Shown piece after piece: positions 1 to 6,993 of a stretch of 11,570 nucleotides of DNA (within the stretch, counting starts at the first letter, position 1; every line of letters starts with the position of its first letter). The notes beneath the pieces are model-generated. The model worked only from the letters and a program-made list of their open reading frames with translations, was not told the DNA's origin and did no database searches. The position numbers and the translations under genes are program-made. Origin of the DNA: PUPG01 sp031323845 (GTDB lineage Bacteria > Bacteroidota > Bacteroidia > Bacteroidales > UBA7960); contig JAVIYP010000074.1 of NCBI GenBank assembly GCA_031323845.1, positions 1 to 11,570 on the forward strand, given 5' to 3'.

Positions 1-88
1 AATGAAAAGTGAAAAATGAAAAGTGAAAAATTTCAGGAAACCTGGAGAATCTGACTTCTGAATTCTGACTTCTGACCTCTGATTTTCG

Positions 89-131
89 ATCTCCTGGGAG
101 ATTTCTCACTGCGTTCGAAATAAACCTCTGA
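89..131 (+). repeat. Palindrome plus 36-nt block shared exactly with copy B
   Basis: Positions 89-102 read ATCTCCTGGGAGAT, six-base arms around TG. The 36 nt from 96 to 131 are identical to 6909-6944. Inside it, ATTTC and GAAAT form short inverted arms around TCACTGCGTTC. Copy C near 10500 lacks this block, so it behaves as an optional cassette within the composite repeat. From memory it resembles intergenic motifs seen in other Bacteroidota genomes, but I cannot name a catalogued family. Confidence 0.75.
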
Positions 132-144
132 CTTCAAAATTCCT

Positions 145-200
145 AACAATTCAACAAATAAACGATTCAACGAATAAACAAATAAACGATTAAACAATTA
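145..200 (+). repeat. Octad array A (7 units, consensus AACRAWTM)
   Basis: Seven gap-free 8-bp units fill exactly 56 bp: AACAATTC, AACAAATA, AACGATTC, AACGAATA, AACAAATA, AACGATTA, AACAATTA. A further partial unit follows near 212-219. The array ends 49 nt before the start codon at 250. Degenerate units with a fixed length suggest tandem expansion followed by drift, or repeated low-specificity protein sites. Neither can be decided from the sequence. Confidence 0.85.
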
Positions 201-249
201 AACATTCTCCTAACAATTCCACAATGAAACATAACCTACCAGTAAACCG

Positions 250-1170
250 ATGAAAAATTGCGCCACTCAAACCATTCTTGTACCGCTTGACTTTACTGAT
301 GTGGCTGAATATGCCCTCGATCACGCTAAAGCCCTTGCCGGCATTTTCGGCTATCAGCTTTTCCTGCTGCATGTCGTTCAGAAAAAACACAAGGGAAAAG
401 CCCAGGAAGCTGAAGCAGCGAAACGGCTTCGGGAGCTGGCCGGGCAGCTTAAAGAGAATACCGGACTGGAGGTTGATCATACCGTAAGGGCAGGCAATAT
501 TTTTGACACGATCAGCGACCTGGCCGATGAACTGAGTGCCGTTTTTATTGTGATGGGAGTGCATGGAAAAAAAGGCGTTGCGCACCTTGTGGGCAGTTAT
601 CCATACAAGGTGGTGTGCCGTGCCCACGTTCCTGTGCTGGTGGTCAAGGAAAAACACCACCATGTTGGGTTTGATAATATCGTAGTTCCTATTGACTTCT
701 CCAGAAGAAGTGCTCAAAAAGTGGCGCAGGCCACTAAATTTGCCAGGTTTTTCGGGGCAAAGATCAGGGTGTTCGGTTTTCTGTCGCACGACAATAAAGC
801 CAAAATCATCAACAAGGAGGCTTTATTGAAAAGCGTGACAGATTTTTTCATCTCGAAAGGAGTGTCCGTAACCACCGATCTGCTTGTCAAACCGGGCATG
901 GATTGGGATGAGGCCCTGCTCATGTTTGCGGATAAGGTAAAGGCTGATCTCATCATGATCGTTGCTGAGCGGGGCAGCCGCTTCCAGGATATCTTTTCTT
1001 CAAACTACACGGAACGCATCCTGGATAAGGTCAATGTACCCGTTCTGACCATCATGCCTTGTGCCGAAGATCTTGCCGAAGAAGCTGAAGCCGTTTCCTC
1101 ACGGCAAGGCATCGTAACCCCTTTCGTTGACCCACTGGGGTTTTTCGCACGATCTGCCGATATCATCTGA
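250..1170 (+). CDS. Universal stress protein, two tandem UspA domains
   Basis: This is a 306-residue cytoplasmic protein made of two UspA-type alpha/beta domains, roughly residues 5-133 and 140-270, matching the usual length of tandem Usp proteins. Each domain starts with the family's first strand (TILVPLDFT at 8-16; NIVVPIDFS at 143-151). Domain 1 carries a nucleotide-binding-type loop, G103-x2-G106-x8-G115-S116, followed by HVPVLVV. The equivalent loop in domain 2 (about 238-252) lacks these glycines, so only the first half looks able to bind ATP. Such proteins bind ATP or AMP and support survival under starvation or oxidative stress; the specific role here is unknown. The ATG at 250 is the first in frame before the domain and has no Shine-Dalgarno sequence. 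The composite repeat lies directly upstream. The last 35 or so residues are an acidic, poorly conserved tail. Confidence 0.92.
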   Translation: MKNCATQTILVPLDFTDVAEYALDHAKALAGIFGYQLFLLHVVQKKHKGKAQEAEAAKRLRELAGQLKENTGLEVDHTVRAGNIFDTISDLADELSAVFIVMGVHGKKGVAHLVGSYPYKVVCRAHVPVLVVKEKHHHVGFDNIVVPIDFSRRSAQKVAQATKFARFFGAKIRVFGFLSHDNKAKIINKEALLKSVTDFFISKGVSVTTDLLVKPGMDWDEALLMFADKVKADLIMIVAERGSRFQDIFSSNYTERILDKVNVPVLTIMPCAEDLAEEAEAVSSRQGIVTPFVDPLGFFARSADII

Positions 1171-1185
1171 TACGAATGTTTTATT

Positions 1186-1225
1186 GTTAACCCGGATACC
1201 GTTTCCGGGGATGTGTTTTGTTAAC
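1186..1225 (+). other. Hairpin flanked by two GTTAAC sites between the stress-protein and proline dehydrogenase genes
   Basis: CCCGGA (1191-1196) pairs with TCCGGG (1204-1209) around a 7-nt loop. TTGTTAAC occurs on both sides, at 1184-1191 and 1218-1225. The 3' flank GATGTGTTTTG is only loosely T-rich, so it could be a weak terminator, an attenuator between two co-transcribed genes, or an operator. It lies in the only non-coding gap (70 bp) between the two genes. Confidence 0.4.
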
Positions 1226-1240
1226 TACGCTGCTACACTT

Positions 1241-2407
1241 ATGATTGATTTTGAAAATACCAGGATTGCCTTCCGGCAAAAAAGCAACAGGCAACTCAGA
1301 AGGGCCTACTGGCTGTTCCGGATGCTGGCCAGACCTGTTTTGGTCAGTTCGGGGTCCTTGTTGACCAGGTTGGCCATAAACCTGCGCCTTCCCGTTAGCT
1401 GGGCGCTGAAACCCACTGTTTTTGCGCATTTTTGCGGGGGCGAAAGCATAGACGATTGTGATGCTGTGATACGGCAGCTCGCCGAAGCCGGTGTGCAAAC
1501 CATCCTTGACTATTCTGCAGAAGGCAAGGAAAGGGAGGCTGACTTTGACTACACCAAAGCGCAAATCATGGCGACCATTGATAAGGCGGCTGCTGAAAAA
1601 AGCATCCCTTATGCCGTGTTCAAGCCAACGGGTTTGTCGCGTTTTGCCCTCCTGGAGAAGCTGCAGTCGGGCGCTGCGCTGAACAATAGTGAAAAGGAAG
1701 AGTTTGCCCGGGTCAAAGCCCGTTTCAGCGATATTTGCACCTATGCCGCAAGCAGGGGTGTTCCCGTGATGATCGATTCCGAGGAAAGCTGGATACAGGG
1801 CGCTGTTGACGAGCTTGTGGAAGAACTGATGCTGGCGCATAATAAGAAAAAGCCCCTGGTGTTTAACACCTTGCAGATGTACCGGCATGACCGGCTTGAT
1901 TATCTGCGCGGTTTTGTCCGCCGCGCGCGCGAACAGGGTGTCCATTCGGCCTTTAAGCTGGTCAGGGGTGCCTATATGGAAAAAGAGCGTGAACGCGCTA
2001 AAAAATTTGGCTATCCTTCTCCCATATATCCTGATAAGCCGGCCACCGATGCCGCCTTTGACGAGGCTGTCGCTTTTTGCCTGGATAACGTCAGCGATGT
2101 GGCCGTATGTGTTGGCACGCACAACGAAGCCAGCTGCGAAAAAGCGGTGCGGCTGATGGAACAGAAAGGCTTTGCGAAGAACGACAGCCGGGTTTCTTTT
2201 GCGCAGCTTCTGGGAATGAGCGATCACATTTCCTGCAACCTTGCCGCTGCCGGTTATAACGTGTGCAAATATGTGCCTTATGGTCCGGTAAAAACGGTGA
2301 TCCCTTACCTCATCAGGCGTGCCGAGGAGAATACCTCGGTGGCCGGTCAAACCACCAGGGAGTTGTATCTGTTGCAAAAAGAGATCCGCCGCAGGAAGGC
2401 CTCATGA
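1241..2407 (+). CDS. Proline dehydrogenase (monofunctional, FAD-dependent)
   Basis: This 388-residue protein oxidises L-proline to pyrroline-5-carboxylate, passing electrons through FAD to the respiratory chain; this is the first step of proline catabolism. It shows the proline dehydrogenase barrel motifs: GVPVMIDSEESW (173-184), FNTLQMYRHD (208-217), FKLVRGAYMEKER (238-250), VGTHNE (291-296), LLGMSD (323-328), and the substrate-binding pair R359-R360 before EEN. The frame is open back to 1127, inside the stress-protein gene, and ATG 1211 would add ten residues. ATG 1241 is preferred because it is the last start before the conserved N-terminal region and avoids the hairpin at 1191-1209. The protein lacks the aldehyde-dehydrogenase half found in bifunctional PutA, and no P5C dehydrogenase gene is in the window. 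It may be co-transcribed with the stress-protein gene 70 bp upstream. Confidence 0.93.
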   Translation: MIDFENTRIAFRQKSNRQLRRAYWLFRMLARPVLVSSGSLLTRLAINLRLPVSWALKPTVFAHFCGGESIDDCDAVIRQLAEAGVQTILDYSAEGKEREADFDYTKAQIMATIDKAAAEKSIPYAVFKPTGLSRFALLEKLQSGAALNNSEKEEFARVKARFSDICTYAASRGVPVMIDSEESWIQGAVDELVEELMLAHNKKKPLVFNTLQMYRHDRLDYLRGFVRRAREQGVHSAFKLVRGAYMEKERERAKKFGYPSPIYPDKPATDAAFDEAVAFCLDNVSDVAVCVGTHNEASCEKAVRLMEQKGFAKNDSRVSFAQLLGMSDHISCNLAAAGYNVCKYVPYGPVKTVIPYLIRRAEENTSVAGQTTRELYLLQKEIRRRKAS

Positions 2408-2434
2408 TCTCCGGCGGCCTTGCCGGCGCGCCTC

Positions 2435-3286
2435 TCAGCTTTTTGCACGGGGGTTTGCCTGCTGCTGTCGTTGCCGGCGTGCCTCAAAGCACAGCACCGC
2501 CACGGAAGCGCCTATGTTCAGCGAGTCAATGGATCCCGACATGGGTATTTTGATGGTTTGATGCGCTGCGGCTTGCCAGGGCGCTGACAAACCCTTGTCT
2601 TCGGCGCCAAAGACCAGGGCGGAAGGCCCCCTCATGTCGCTGTCATAGTACAGGGTGTCGGTTTGCAAGGCGGCAGCATAGATTCGGGGTTGTTTTTCAC
2701 CGGGCCATGACCCGGCATTGGTCAGCCAGGCTATCGCTTCACTGCTGCTGCACGACACAACAGGCAGGGTGAAGACACATCCCAGGCTCGACCGTATCAC
2801 GTTCGGGTTATACAGGTCGGTTCGGGCATCTGCAAGTACCACGGCATCAACGCCGGCGGCATCTGCCGTGCGCAGAACGGCTCCCAGGTTGCCGGGCTTC
2901 TCGACGGCTTCCAGCACAACGATCAGCGGACTGTCAGGCAGTGTGAGCTGCAACGGATCGCGCGACTTGTGCTCCCCTAACATGAGCACCCCCTCTGCAT
3001 CGCCACGATAGGCCATCCTGTTGTAAACGGCACGGCTCACATAAACGGTTTTACGGTCTCCCGCAGCCATTGTCAAGACAGGATATGCAGGATCTTCAGT
3101 GAACACCTCCGGACACAGTAGCAGTTGATGCAGGTTCACCCCATGGGTTAAGGCCAGCGAAACCTCGCGGCGGCCTTCCACCACAAACAAGCCTGTCTTC
3201 TTTCTCTCCGCCGCCTTCTGTTGCAGCCGCAATACCTGCTTGACGAGCGGGTTTTGCATGCTTGTGATCCCGGGTTTGTGATTCAT
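2435..3286 (-). CDS. SpoU/TrmH-family RNA 2'-O-ribose methyltransferase
   Basis: This 283-residue protein should transfer a methyl group from SAM to a ribose 2'-OH in rRNA or tRNA. Residues 1-100 form the RNA-binding substrate domain, beginning with the typical ITSMQNPLVK stretch. The C-terminal SPOUT knot carries all three family motifs: EKPGNLGAVLRTADAAGV (129-146), FGAEDKGLS (226-234) and IPMSGSIDSLNIGASVAV (247-264). The conserved catalytic arginine of motif 1 is R139. The starting ATG at 3286 is supported by the family's usual N-terminus; ATG at residue 10 would cut it. The target nucleotide cannot be named; RlmB-like or TsnR-like rRNA methylation is most likely. The gene converges on the proline dehydrogenase gene with a 27-bp gap and has its own promoter candidate. 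Confidence 0.92.
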   Translation of the reverse strand: MNHKPGITSMQNPLVKQVLRLQQKAAERKKTGLFVVEGRREVSLALTHGVNLHQLLLCPEVFTEDPAYPVLTMAAGDRKTVYVSRAVYNRMAYRGDAEGVLMLGEHKSRDPLQLTLPDSPLIVVLEAVEKPGNLGAVLRTADAAGVDAVVLADARTDLYNPNVIRSSLGCVFTLPVVSCSSSEAIAWLTNAGSWPGEKQPRIYAAALQTDTLYYDSDMRGPSALVFGAEDKGLSAPWQAAAHQTIKIPMSGSIDSLNIGASVAVLCFEARRQRQQQANPRAKS

Positions 3287-3329
3287 AAGTGTCCTGTTTT
3301 TTTGTGTGATGATGTTGGGAAGGAAGCAG

Positions 3330-3347
3330 CCGGTGGTTTATCACCGG
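3330..3347 (-). other. Hairpin in the leader of the RNA methyltransferase gene
   Basis: CCGGTG (3330-3335) pairs with CACCGG (3342-3347) around a 6-nt loop whose end bases can add a G-U pair. If transcription starts about 7 nt past the TAAATTTG element, the hairpin lies at the extreme 5' end of the mRNA, where it could protect the transcript from decay. It is not followed by a U tract, so it is unlikely to be a terminator. Confidence 0.4.
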
Positions 3348-3358
3348 ATCTCCACGGC

Positions 3359-3391
3359 CAAATTTAGTGAATTGTTTGGAAACGCAGCAAA
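3359..3391 (-). promoter_or_regulatory. Candidate Bacteroidota-type promoter for the RNA methyltransferase gene
   Basis: Read on the minus strand, TTTG (3391-3388), 21 nt, then TAAATTTG (3366-3359). This matches the known Bacteroidota primary-sigma consensus TTTG, 19-21 nt, TAnnTTTG, with no mismatch in the defined bases. The predicted start is near 3352, giving a 5' leader of about 65 nt. It would make the gene independent of the operon upstream. It is the only full match I found before any gene in the window. Confidence 0.65.
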
Positions 3392-3470
3392 AGACAGACC
3401 GGGATGTGTACCGGAGCTTGCGCTGACCGGTTTCTTATGCCGGCCTGCCTGGTGATTACGGCAGTGTGGG

Positions 3471-5900
3471 TTAGAGAACATCAGCCGTCCGGAACAACAG
3501 GCGATGCAGGATGAAGGTCAGGAAGGCCACGGTGTAGCAGAGCACGGCGACTCCCATCACCGTCTGAAATCCGGCTTCTACGGCGAGCAGCATGGCCAGG
3601 GAGGTGCTGATCACCGATACTGAGCCGTTGATGCCCCAGGCCCAGGGCACCTGTCCGGCATCGTAGCCCGACAAAAACCGTATTCCCAGGGGAAACATAA
3701 AGCCTTTGAAAAAGGAGGGAATGCCTATCAGCAGCAGGCTGATCAGGATTTTCACAGCCAGCGGAAACGCTATGGTCCATTGCAGCACAGGCGTCAGGAA
3801 CAGGGTGTAGGCCATCAGCAGTGCGGTGATGATGATGCCGAAGATCGCCGGCATGCGCGGTGTTGCCGGAAGCCTGCCCGAAAGAAGGCTGCCTGCACCG
3901 CTGGCTATGAGCATGGTGCTGATCACCGCGGAGAGGGCATACACCGGCTGACCGAAGTAGAGCACAAAACGTTGTATCAGGATAATTTCCACAAACATAT
4001 AGCCGATGCCCAGCGCTCCGAAGTAGAGCAGGGTGCCCGTTTTGCGGCGATGGCTTTTGCGGAGGCGCAGCAAGGGCAGGATGATGAAGATCAGCGCCAG
4101 CAGGGCGCTCTGTGCGAGGGTTACTAAGACGATGAGATAGCCCAGTTCAAGAAAGGGGAGCTGGTCGCCGCCAAACACGTCCGAAAGCTCGCGAAGCCGT
4201 CCCAGCTTGAGGAACTGTGAAAAGTAAGGCTTGTTGTCGGTGGCCGGACTGATCATAAAGCTGTAATCGCCGATCACCTGTGTGTCGCCGCGGAGGATGC
4301 TGTCCACATAGTACAGCAGGCCGGTGTCGCCCAGCATGTTGTACCGTTGCCGCACTTCCTCTGTAATGCCCGGCAACAGCAAAGGGTCGAAAAACAGCTC
4401 TTCGCAGAAGGCCCTGATGTTTTCGATCTCGGCAGCGGTGATTGGTGATTTTTTCAGCACGAAGGTAATGTTGCCCCAGGAGCGCACAGCGGCGATATGC
4501 TGTTTCGGCTCTTCGACGCCTTTGTTCACTGCCGTTTCCACCAGGGTGGCCAGCAGTTTCAGGCTGACGCGCGAAGGGTAGTCGAGCCAGGTGGTGACGG
4601 CGATCACGCCATCAGGTTCCAGGTGATCCCACATCAGCATAAAGGCTTCGAGTGTCATGGAATAGTTTTCGCGAAGGGCATTGATGCCGGCTGTTCCGCC
4701 GAAGGCATATTGCTGGGGCAGCAGGATCAGGTCGTAGTTTTGCGGTTTCCTGGAGGCCAGGAAGTTCCGTGCCTCTACCGTGTGGATGCTGAGGTCTTCG
4801 TGCAGAAACAACCCCCCGGTTTCTTCCACAAAGCCGGTTTTCATCATGTTCACCACATCCCTGTTGGCGATCACCGCATCTACATGCAGCGGGTTTTGGG
4901 TAAAGGCATGTGCGAGCGGAGCTCCCTCGCCTGCATTCAGCATCAACACCCTGTCGCGGTCGCGCATGCGCCACGGCATTGCCTGTGTGGTGTGATCCAG
5001 GATATGCCGTTCACGGCTGTTTACCGCATGGGGGATAACGCCGAAGTGGTCGGCGTTGACGAACACATTTTTCTTTACGGGCACCTCGCCACTGAAGCGC
5101 AGGCTCAGTGCGGGTGCAAACCTGAGGGCCGGCGAGGTTGCCACTTCCGTGAGGCCGTGCGTGCCCGGCTGGCGGTACACGATCGTGGCGTCAGGCAGGT
5201 TCATGGTGCGTGCCAGGCCCTTGTATTCCGACAGGACAATATCGCCGGGAGCCACGATCATGATGGCTGCTGTCATGGTGGCCATGGCGGCAGCGCCAAG
5301 CTGCAGCTTCCGTTTTTCAGGCGAAAGGCTGATGAGCCCGGCCGCGACAGACAGCAACCCGATAATGGGCGGGATTTGCTGGGGAAACACCTTTCCGAGT
5401 AGCAGCAGCACCAGGATGCCGCCCACACCCGATCCCAGCAGGTTCGAGAAGTAATAGGTGCCGATTTGCCGGGCATGCCTGATAAACAGGATGCCGATGG
5501 CCAGTGCACCGGTAAAGAAGGGCACGAAGAAGATCAGGTAGTTGGCGGCCAGCACCGGAAACTGGCTTCGGTCAATAAAGAGCAGATAGACGTCGAAGCG
5601 GAAAAAGCCGAGCCGGGTAAGCTCAAAGGCGATGCTCATAAAAAAACCGGCTGTGGTCATCAACAGGGGCACGAGCCACACCGCCCGCCTCAGAAGCTGC
5701 TCCCTGAACAGGGCCAGCAGGGTGCCGCTGGCGCCGAACCCCAGCATAGCCACGGAGATGATCATATAGGCAAAATGATGCCACTGAACAATCGAGATGA
5801 GCTGCATCAGCGCAAGCTGGAACGCAATAATGGCAGCTGAATGCAGTCCCAGGCTGATGATCCTCCTGCTGTCGGACGACTGTTCCGCGTTCAACATCAT
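3471..5900 (-). CDS. Multi-pass membrane protein with a degenerate spermidine-synthase-like domain
   Basis: This 809-residue inner-membrane protein has about seven N-terminal membrane segments (residues 15-217), a soluble methyltransferase/aminopropyltransferase-fold domain (about 240-570), and about seven C-terminal segments (586-800). Family marks are the RVLMLNAGEGAPLAHAF nucleotide loop (317-333), QNYDLILLPQ (387-396), NYSMTLEAF (412-420), the SPATDNKPYFSQF signature (551-563), and GYMFVEIILIQRFVLYFGQP (633-652). Key residues are missing. The acidic residue that normally ends strand 2 is replaced in DAVIANRD (341-348), and the catalytic Asp after the YDLIL strand is Pro395. Polyamine synthesis is therefore doubtful, and the true substrate is unknown. 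The start ATG overlaps the stop of the methyltransferase gene upstream (ATGA, 5897-5900), so translation is probably coupled. A second ATG follows immediately, which makes little difference. Confidence 0.8.
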   Translation of the reverse strand: MMLNAEQSSDSRRIISLGLHSAAIIAFQLALMQLISIVQWHHFAYMIISVAMLGFGASGTLLALFREQLLRRAVWLVPLLMTTAGFFMSIAFELTRLGFFRFDVYLLFIDRSQFPVLAANYLIFFVPFFTGALAIGILFIRHARQIGTYYFSNLLGSGVGGILVLLLLGKVFPQQIPPIIGLLSVAAGLISLSPEKRKLQLGAAAMATMTAAIMIVAPGDIVLSEYKGLARTMNLPDATIVYRQPGTHGLTEVATSPALRFAPALSLRFSGEVPVKKNVFVNADHFGVIPHAVNSRERHILDHTTQAMPWRMRDRDRVLMLNAGEGAPLAHAFTQNPLHVDAVIANRDVVNMMKTGFVEETGGLFLHEDLSIHTVEARNFLASRKPQNYDLILLPQQYAFGGTAGINALRENYSMTLEAFMLMWDHLEPDGVIAVTTWLDYPSRVSLKLLATLVETAVNKGVEEPKQHIAAVRSWGNITFVLKKSPITAAEIENIRAFCEELFFDPLLLPGITEEVRQRYNMLGDTGLLYYVDSILRGDTQVIGDYSFMISPATDNKPYFSQFLKLGRLRELSDVFGGDQLPFLELGYLIVLVTLAQSALLALIFIILPLLRLRKSHRRKTGTLLYFGALGIGYMFVEIILIQRFVLYFGQPVYALSAVISTMLIASGAGSLLSGRLPATPRMPAIFGIIITALLMAYTLFLTPVLQWTIAFPLAVKILISLLLIGIPSFFKGFMFPLGIRFLSGYDAGQVPWAWGINGSVSVISTSLAMLLAVEAGFQTVMGVAVLCYTVAFLTFILHRLLFRTADVL

Positions 5901-6601
5901 TGTCTTTCTCTTTCGAAGGGTACAAACCTGACGGGCATGAGGCTGCTGGTGCTGATCTCACCACCCTCTTTTTTCTCAACGAGCATCAGCTGCTGCACCT
6001 GGAAGGGCGATCCGACGGGAATGATCATCCGGCCGCCTTCCTTGAGCTGCTCCACCAGGGGAGGAGGGATGTAATCGGCGGCGGCGGTCACCACGATGGC
6101 GTCAAAAGGGGCATGTTCGGGCCAGCCGTGATAGCCGTCGGCGATTTTCACATGGACGTTGTCGTACTGGGCCTGCAGCTTGCGTTTGGCCTGCTCGCCA
6201 AGCGGCCCTATGATCTCTATGGTGTACACCTGGTCAATGATCTCTGCCAGGACCGCTGCCTGGTAGCCCGACCCCGTACCTATTTCCAGCACGCGCTGCC
6301 CCGGAGCGGGCCTGATGATCTCCGTCATGTAGGCCACAATGTAGGGTTGTGAGATGGTTTGCCCGTAACCGATGGGCAAAGGCCTGTCCTGGTAAGCGTT
6401 GCGGCGCTGTACGGCAGGTACGTAAAGATGGCGGGGCACTGCACGCATAGCCCGTAACGTGGCCCTGTCGCGAATGCCGCGGGCCTGGATCTGCGTTCGT
6501 ACCATCTGATTCCGCTCCCTCTCGAATTCATCGGCAACGGCATCACCCGTCTTTAAAACAACCAGCAGGAAGAGCAATATGGGAACTGAAAATATTTTCA
6601 T
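5897..6601 (-). CDS. pcm: Exported protein-L-isoaspartate O-methyltransferase
   Basis: This 234-residue enzyme methylates isoaspartyl residues of damaged proteins using SAM, starting their repair to normal aspartyl bonds. Family motifs are clear: VPRHLYVP (55-62), GYGQTISQPYIVA (78-90) with the substrate-binding Ser84, the SAM loop VLEIGTGSGYQAA (104-116), ADGYHGW (154-160) and GGRMIIPVG (189-197). Residues 1-23 form a classic signal peptide (MKIF, a leucine-rich core, then DAVA before DE). The enzyme is therefore probably periplasmic or a lipid-free envelope protein, unlike the cytoplasmic E. coli Pcm. There is no lipobox cysteine. The gene is the first of a two-gene operon; its stop overlaps the start of the membrane gene. 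Identification is secure; the export is inferred from the N-terminus. Confidence 0.93.
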   Translation of the reverse strand: MKIFSVPILLFLLVVLKTGDAVADEFERERNQMVRTQIQARGIRDRATLRAMRAVPRHLYVPAVQRRNAYQDRPLPIGYGQTISQPYIVAYMTEIIRPAPGQRVLEIGTGSGYQAAVLAEIIDQVYTIEIIGPLGEQAKRKLQAQYDNVHVKIADGYHGWPEHAPFDAIVVTAAADYIPPPLVEQLKEGGRMIIPVGSPFQVQQLMLVEKKEGGEISTSSLMPVRFVPFERERQ

Positions 6602-6723
6602 AGCTTTGTGTAGTTAGGGCATTTTTATTATCAGAGAAGGTCAAGATACAAATTTTTTTTGGAATTTTTTACGAGAAACAAAATCTTAATATATTGATTA
6701 ACAAGGAGCTGAAAAATAGCTAT
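6602..6723 (-). promoter_or_regulatory. AT-rich leader and presumed promoter region of the isoaspartate methyltransferase operon
   Basis: This stretch is much richer in A+T than the coding DNA and includes a run of eight T at 6653-6660 and another of six at 6665-6670. It must hold the promoter for the minus-strand operon. I do not find a full TTTG/TAnnTTTG pair. TATCTTGA (6648-6641, minus) is an imperfect -7 element without a properly spaced TTTG. There is no ORF and no repeat match to the other intergenic regions. Confidence 0.4.
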
Positions 6724-6765
6724 TGGCTGTTGGCTCCTGGCTGTTGGCTCCTGGCTGTTGGCTCC
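6724..6765 (+). repeat. Three perfect 14-bp tandem units (TGGCTGTTGGCTCC)
   Basis: Three identical 14-bp units occupy 6724-6737, 6738-6751 and 6752-6765, followed by a partial TGGCAG. Each unit is itself two related heptads, TGGCTGT and TGGCTCC. A relative of this block lies at 10672-10695 (minus strand) in copy C. Perfect identity between the units implies recent expansion by slippage. Confidence 0.9.
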
Positions 6766-6902
6766 TGGCAGATCTTAGTGCTAAAAACTAAAAGCGAAAA
6801 AAGTGAAAAACGAAAAATGGAAAGTGTAAAATATCAGGAAACCTGGAGATTCTGACTTCTGACCTCTGAATTCTGAATTCTCATTTTTCCTTCGACTACA
6901 GA

Positions 6903-6944
6903 CCTCCCGGGAGATTTCTCACTGCGTTCGAAATAAACCTCTGA
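6903..6944 (+). repeat. Palindrome plus 36-nt block shared exactly with copy A
   Basis: CTCCCGGGAG (6904-6913) is a perfect 10-bp palindrome. Positions 6909-6944 are identical to 96-131. The equivalent sequence in copy A is CTCCTGGGAG, so a C/T change lies at the centre of the palindrome while its arms are kept. Confidence 0.75.
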
Positions 6945-6993
6945 ATTCTGACTTCCTGACAGATTTTTCCATGCGGTCGCCACAAACCCCATC

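Larger units (their letters stand above)
1..219 (+). repeat. Composite heptad/octad repeat, copy A, upstream of the stress-protein gene
   Basis: This is non-coding DNA made of ordered short tandem blocks. Positions 1-28 are four heptads alternating AATGAAA and AGTGAAA. Positions 33-48 are the 16-nt core TCAGGAAACCTGGAGA, found exactly in all three copies in this window. Positions 48-82 are heptads of the type CTTCTGA, ATTCTGA and CCTCTGA. Positions 89-131 hold a small palindrome and a block shared exactly with copy B. Positions 145-200 are seven 8-bp units. The window starts inside the A-rich block, so the left end is not seen. TGA recurs in the heptads, and no ORF with a plausible protein crosses the region. 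Function is unknown; it lies 31 nt before the downstream ATG. Confidence 0.85.

Noticed and set aside
1127..1240. Longer N-terminus for proline dehydrogenase starting at 1127 or 1211
   Set aside because: 1127 lies inside the stress-protein gene and the added residues resemble nothing in the family; 1211 would start one base after the end of the hairpin and adds only ten non-conserved residues.
1187..2377. 396-codon open frame on the minus strand opposite proline dehydrogenase
   Set aside because: It has no family features and fully overlaps a well-supported gene.
2411..2426. CCGGC/GCCGG hairpin as terminator between converging genes
   Set aside because: The stem is only five pairs and no T run follows on either strand.
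4497..5402. 301-codon open frame on the plus strand opposite the membrane protein
   Set aside because: It is a shadow of the 809-residue gene; no plausible motifs.
6641..6648. TATCTTGA as the -7 element for the pcm operon
   Set aside because: It deviates from TAnnTTTG and the nearest TTTG upstream is 30 nt away, outside the accepted spacing.
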